Shown here piece after piece: positions 23,033 through 25,603 of a stretch of 25,603 nt of DNA; the first letter of the stretch is position 1; each line of letters begins with the position of its first letter. The DNA comes from Ruminococcus sp. CAG:488 (GTDB taxonomy: Bacteria > Bacillota > Clostridia > Oscillospirales > Acutalibacteraceae), in the NCBI GenBank assembly GCA_000434055.1, contig HF999640.1, positions 1,535 through 27,137 of the forward strand, given 5' to 3'. The notes under the pieces were generated by a model. The model worked only from the letters and a program-made list of their open reading frames with translations, did no database searches and was not told the origin of the DNA. The translations under genes and the position numbers were made by a program.

Positions 23033-25000
23033 TCAGTTGTTAAAGTTTTTATCATATTCCGATAATGTCCCGAGCGGATAAATAACCTTCTGGGTAGGAA
23101 TATCATCTGCCGAATAATCCGAGCAAAGTCCGATCGGAGAAAGAACTTCAATCGGTTTTGCAACATCGCTCGGAGTCGCCGTAAGCGTAACGGCATAGGA
23201 CGTCACCTTGACCTTGTCCGAAGCCGAAGCGCTGAACATGAGCGTAAAATATAATTCCTCAGTGTATTGATTATCATTGCTGAAATTATAGCAACTGAAA
23301 AATCCCTGTGTTATGCTGGAGACAGGCACAATATGCGTCCCTGCCGTCAGTGCAAGCTCCTGCGTGAACTGCGTTGCTTCCTTCCTCGTTTTGAAATCCA
23401 ACTCGGAGGAATATTGCTGATAAAGAACAGGGTTGATTTTAACCGTACACGCTTCGGAGACATCAAGCTCAACGTAGCCGTTAACCGTAATATTATATGG
23501 GGCGTCAAGCTTAAGCTTGTATGAGGAAATCGGCATTTTTTCAAGCTCGGAGGTTGATTTTACAGTGAACACATCGCTGTCGCTGCTTTTTCTCCACGAA
23601 AGATGTTTGATAAACTGCTGCGGCCTTCGCTTTGGAATAAATCGGCTGTTTTCCGCCATAACTCTTATTGTATTTCCTATAAGCTCCGTATATTTTGTTA
23701 TGCAATAGTTTGTAAAAGCTCCGCCGTAAAGATTCGTTGACCAGATGAGCTGACACGCATTAACACCGTATGTATCTGCGGCATAGTCGGAAAGATAGGC
23801 ATTGTTTGATGCGGCAAGAACCGCTTCATCGGTATAATCGACATAGTTATAATTATAGTTGAAATTGTTCACCATATCGGCAAGTGCCGTTGAACAGTTT
23901 GCGTGCTGTCTTGTATAAAAAACGCTTCGTCCGGCATATGTAATATTACTTGTATGCAGTTCGATGACCGCACTGAGTTTGTCATTTTTTATTGACTCAA
24001 GACAGCTCATAACCGTTTGTGTCTCTTTCTGGTCAGCCGCCGCGTCGCCCTTTTTGTAGCGGTCGCATTGTTCCCAAAGATACGGGAAATTGTAAGCGAG
24101 ATTTATTCCGTTCTTGTTGTAGGTGGAATTTGATTTCAGAGCATACGGATTAACCGCCGGGATAAGAACTATCTTTACGCTGTCGTGAATTATTTTAAGC
24201 AGTCTGTCATTACGGTATTCGCGGCAAAGGCAGTCAAGAAAGTGTGAAACCGCAAGCAAGCCGCATTTATCCGAGCCGTGCAGACATGCCGCAATAAAAA
24301 TCGTCTTGTCATAGCGTGCCGGCGCAAACGAATACGAATACATCATATATTCCTCACTTGCGTCCGTGCCCAATTCCTTTCTCGTTACGTAATCCGGGAA
24401 GTCTCGAAGCAGGGCATTGAGTCTAAAATCAAGGAACTGCTCATATTCGGCTCCGCTTTTAGAAAGCGGGGAAATCGCCTCGGTGTCGGTAAACGCTATT
24501 GGGAAATACCATTCCGACGGTGTCGGAGCACCGGAATCCGAATCGCTGCCCGTTTTCAATCGGTCAATCTCCTCGGAAACTCTTTTTGAAAGAGTCTCGG
24601 TGTACTCATCGACCGCACGTCGCATTTCCTCCACGGCGTTAATAACAAATTCACCGTCTCCTTCAATCCACTCGCCCACCATATTGAGCCCTTTTTCGAC
24701 ATGATGAGCAACGGAATTTGTTGTAATTACGACATCGTTATCATTAACGCCGAAAACGCCGATTTCCAAAATGCCCTCCTTTTCAAGACACACCGACGGA
24801 ATTATACAGGCGTTTGTTTTGAGCGCAACACGGTAGCTCTCATCTCCGTTTATCGAAAAAACGACTGTTTTCGTAAAGCCGACCCATTCGTCATTGAAAG
24901 TAAATTTACAACGGTCATAGTTTATACTTCCTCCGACGGATATTTTTTCCTCTTTTATTCTAAGTCGATTGCCCTCGACCGACATATTAATGTAATTCAT
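23033..25000 (-). CDS. Phage tail-type protein with M14 carboxypeptidase-like domain
   Basis: 655 residues in three parts. Residues ~1-105 form a beta domain of the kind that starts many Firmicute phage baseplate/appendage proteins, with FTFNDEWVGFTKTVVF and ILEIGVFG. A helical linker (~115-160) follows. Residues ~215-450 read like a zinc carboxypeptidase of the M14 type: HGSD (241-244), VNPYALKSNSTYNKNGINL (283-301) and VIELHTS (345-351). The C-terminal ~200 residues look beta-rich. Two M14 positions are altered: the His-x-x-Glu pair has Asp, and the N-R of the N-x-N-R-N-F motif is A-Y. Catalysis is therefore uncertain. AGGAGG lies nine bases before the ATG. It probably binds or trims cell-surface peptide on a tail tip. 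Confidence 0.7.
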   Translation of the reverse strand: MNYINMSVEGNRLRIKEEKISVGGSINYDRCKFTFNDEWVGFTKTVVFSINGDESYRVALKTNACIIPSVCLEKEGILEIGVFGVNDNDVVITTNSVAHHVEKGLNMVGEWIEGDGEFVINAVEEMRRAVDEYTETLSKRVSEEIDRLKTGSDSDSGAPTPSEWYFPIAFTDTEAISPLSKSGAEYEQFLDFRLNALLRDFPDYVTRKELGTDASEEYMMYSYSFAPARYDKTIFIAACLHGSDKCGLLAVSHFLDCLCREYRNDRLLKIIHDSVKIVLIPAVNPYALKSNSTYNKNGINLAYNFPYLWEQCDRYKKGDAAADQKETQTVMSCLESIKNDKLSAVIELHTSNITYAGRSVFYTRQHANCSTALADMVNNFNYNYNYVDYTDEAVLAASNNAYLSDYAADTYGVNACQLIWSTNLYGGAFTNYCITKYTELIGNTIRVMAENSRFIPKRRPQQFIKHLSWRKSSDSDVFTVKSTSELEKMPISSYKLKLDAPYNITVNGYVELDVSEACTVKINPVLYQQYSSELDFKTRKEATQFTQELALTAGTHIVPVSSITQGFFSCYNFSNDNQYTEELYFTLMFSASASDKVKVTSYAVTLTATPSDVAKPIEVLSPIGLCSDYSADDIPTQKVIYPLGTLSEYDKNFNN

Positions 25001-25229
25001 CAGAATTATCCTCCTTGTTATAATAATTTATCAGTTTGTTTCCGATTGCCTCAAGCTCACGCTTCTGATCATAAAAAATCGTAAGCCTGCGTTTGGTATC
25101 ATATGTTTTCAAGTAATTTCCCGAGCTGTAAGCTTCCCTCAGTATTCCCCTGTACTTTTTTATCAGAGCTTCAATTGTCTTTGCAGATTCGAGATATTCT
25201 TTGCCAAGCTCCTCTAAGGTCTTTTGCAC
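24987..25229 (-). CDS. Small helical protein, unknown function
   Basis: 80 residues, almost entirely predicted helix with heptad-like Leu/Ile spacing (LEELGKEYLESAKTIEALI and RRLTIFYDQKRELEAI), and an acidic end. It starts with GTG, nine bases after GGAGGGG (25244-25238). It overlaps the upstream HTH gene by 16 bases and the downstream tail-type gene by 14 bases, so the three are one transcription unit. Not recognised as a named family; the context suggests a phage-associated accessory protein. Confidence 0.65.
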   Translation of the reverse strand: MQKTLEELGKEYLESAKTIEALIKKYRGILREAYSSGNYLKTYDTKRRLTIFYDQKRELEAIGNKLINYYNKEDNSDELH

Positions 25230-25603
25230 GAATAGAAGCCCCTCCCGTTTTTGAATTTCATTTCAATCTCAACATCAAAAAGCGCCGAATACCTCATCGC
25301 AGTGGTTATTGACGGAATCTTCCTTCCTTCCTCAATTGCAGCCAAATCCCATTTGCTTATTTTCAGGTTTGACGAAAGCTGTTCTGCGCCGATATCATAT
25401 GCAATTCGTAGATTTCTCAGCTCCTCGCAGAAAGACGCTGCGTTTCCGTTTCTCGCCGCACAGATATCCAAAAGCTTGCCGACCTTAACCGGCACCAATT
25501 GAGCATCCGAGATATCACTCTGATACTTGATAAGCGGTGTCATGAGCTTAACGATAGTGTTGTTCGCCCTTACAACGATTTTAGAAGCAGCCGCCTGTGA
25601 CAG
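25214..25603 (-). CDS. HTH (XRE-type) domain protein, 5' partial
   Basis: The frame is open to the window edge, so the start is not seen; 129 residues are visible. An ATG at 25543 is in frame but has no ribosome site, and the 20 codons before it read as ordinary protein (SQAAASKIVVRANNT), so the real start is probably further out. The C-terminal part (about 62-114 of the visible chain) has a lambda-repressor-like HTH pattern: LRIAYDIGAEQLSSNLKIS, then AAIEEGRKIPSITTAMRYSALF. The role of the N-terminal part is unknown. It heads the visible phage-like unit and could regulate it. Confidence 0.6.
   Translation of the reverse strand: MSQAAASKIVVRANNTIVKLMTPLIKYQSDISDAQLVPVKVGKLLDICAARNGNAASFCEELRNLRIAYDIGAEQLSSNLKISKWDLAAIEEGRKIPSITTAMRYSALFDVEIEMKFKNGRGFYSCKRP

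Noticed and set aside
23023..23196. Longer N-terminus of the XhlA-like protein back to ATG 23196
   Set aside because: It overlaps the coding end of the tail-type gene, is Arg/Leu-rich without domain character, and has no ribosome site. TTG 23022 has a good one.

Overview
The window looks like a chromosomal segment of an endospore-forming member of the Clostridia, probably an Oscillospiraceae/Ruminococcaceae-type gut bacterium. This rests on a complete eight-gene spoIIIA operon, a T-box leader on tyrS, AGGAGG-type ribosome binding sites, Firmicute-type proteins such as YfhO and UPF0210, and occasional TTG/GTG starts. No tRNA, rRNA, CRISPR array or insertion sequence was recognised. The species is an inference only.

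Layout, left to right. (1) 1-3132: the end of an arginine-biosynthesis operon, argJ (5' end outside the window), argB and argD, closed by a terminator. (2) 3279-4682: a MATE-family exporter with its own promoter and probably a TTG start. (3) 4728-9429, minus strand: spoIIIAA-AB-AC-AD-AE-AF-AG-AH, the mother-cell half of the forespore feeding-tube channel, converging on the MATE gene. (4) 9517-15200, plus strand: a large YfhO-type membrane protein, a small ACT-domain protein, a UPF0210 protein and an RluA-type pseudouridine synthase, tightly packed and ended by a long hairpin. (5) 15269-15940, minus strand: trmB, whose promoter lies back to back with that of tyrS. (6) 16010-18147: promoter, tyrosine T-box leader, tyrS and a small membrane protein. 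(7) 18193-19206, minus strand: a protein resembling a two-domain P-loop ATPase family but with both P-loops degenerate. It is divergent from birA (19327-20067). (8) 20142-21228, minus strand: mscL with a C-terminal zinc ribbon, followed by a DivIVA-like coiled-coil protein with a lysine-rich tail. (9) 21358-22758: uxaC (uronate isomerase), standing alone. (10) 22804-25603, minus strand: a phage-like block, made of an open-ended HTH protein, a short helical protein, a large tail-type protein carrying an M14 carboxypeptidase-like domain, and a small holin/XhlA-like protein.

Most of the window is housekeeping: amino-acid synthesis, tRNA charging and modification, cofactor attachment, osmotic protection and sporulation. 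The least ordinary items are the pseudo-P-loop protein, the MscL/zinc-ribbon pair with its coiled-coil neighbour, the phage-like M14 protein with altered catalytic positions, and the abutting trmB/tyrS promoters. All functional statements come from reading motifs by eye; no database search was run.
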